Source of the DNA: Taxawa tesnikishii (nom. ined.)
Lineage: Eukaryota; Ascomycota; Dothideomycetes; Dothideales
Assembly (NCBI GenBank): GCA_030247885.1
Contig: JAPDRO010000010.1
Span: forward strand, 124,001 to 188,000
Direction of reading: 5' to 3'
Length of the DNA: 64,000 nt
Below the pieces are notes generated by a model, which searched no databases, was not told where the DNA came from, and saw only the letters and a program-made list of their open reading frames with translations. The first letter of the stretch is position 1. Each line of letters begins with the position of its first letter. This document shows, in pieces, positions 63,976 to 64,000 of the stretch. A program made the translations under genes and the position numbers.

Positions 63976-64000
63976 ACATATTAGCGAACAGGAACAGCAA

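Overview
The window reads as nuclear DNA of a filamentous ascomycete (Pezizomycotina, perhaps Dothideomycetes; the class is inferred). The signs are introns of about 50-100 bp with CTAAC/CTGAC branch sites, a CFEM protein, a Zn(II)2Cys6 regulator, fungal pogo/Fot-like and Tc1 DNA transposons, a Tad1-like LINE, and one transposon copy with RIP-like decay. It is a transposon-rich accessory region in which host genes sit as islands. No rRNA, tRNA or CRISPR array was recognised.

Layout. 1-2379: an intradiol dioxygenase gene cut by a pogo element (59-1906) and abutted by a second one at 2380. 2380-7045: truncated pogo copies and relics. 7640-8998: a 400-aa fungal protein with a GC-AG intron. 9165-13520: old repeats, a Tc1 relic, and a pogo element with a MITE nested in it. 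14600-15835: a RecQ-like helicase relic and an aspartate/glutamate-racemase-like gene. 15993-17453: another pogo derivative. About 17560-23140: a broken Tad1-like LINE. 23635-24516: a secreted Stig1-like cysteine-rich protein. 25142-28385: a pogo copy and a RIP-damaged Tc1 copy. 28961-33806: an intact five-exon gene for an unrecognised 1545-aa protein. 34968-37298: two divergently transcribed, diverged paralogues. 37747-43760: pogo, phosphatidylinositol synthase, a pogo deletion derivative and a Tc1 element. 45524-50855: a Zn2Cys6 regulator with two frameshifts and a SLAC1/Mae1-type transporter. 51824-57531: a hybrid pogo element, two further pogo elements (the last looks intact) and a truncated Tc1. 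57680-58874: a CFEM protein. 60877-62389: a PD-(D/E)XK nuclease-like protein. Copies of an unclassified repeat lie at 10.5, 59.5 and 62.8 kb.

The most unusual content is a set of about ten pogo-like copies plus three MITEs. All insert at TA and nearly all begin ACGT or ACGA (one end reads ACAT). Their terminal repeats carry one or two tandem units of about 14-18 bp. The unit sequence differs between families while the layout is kept. Two copies share the same internal deletion but carry different N-terminal DNA-binding segments and different terminal units. Three MITEs share an internal core under different terminal units. One element is a head-to-head hybrid of two 5' ends. Together these suggest modular exchange of terminal binding sites, and in one pair also of the cognate transposase N-terminus. 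This is inference from reading alone; alignments are needed.

Exon coordinates given here were worked out by hand from splice signals and frame continuity. They have not been checked against transcripts.
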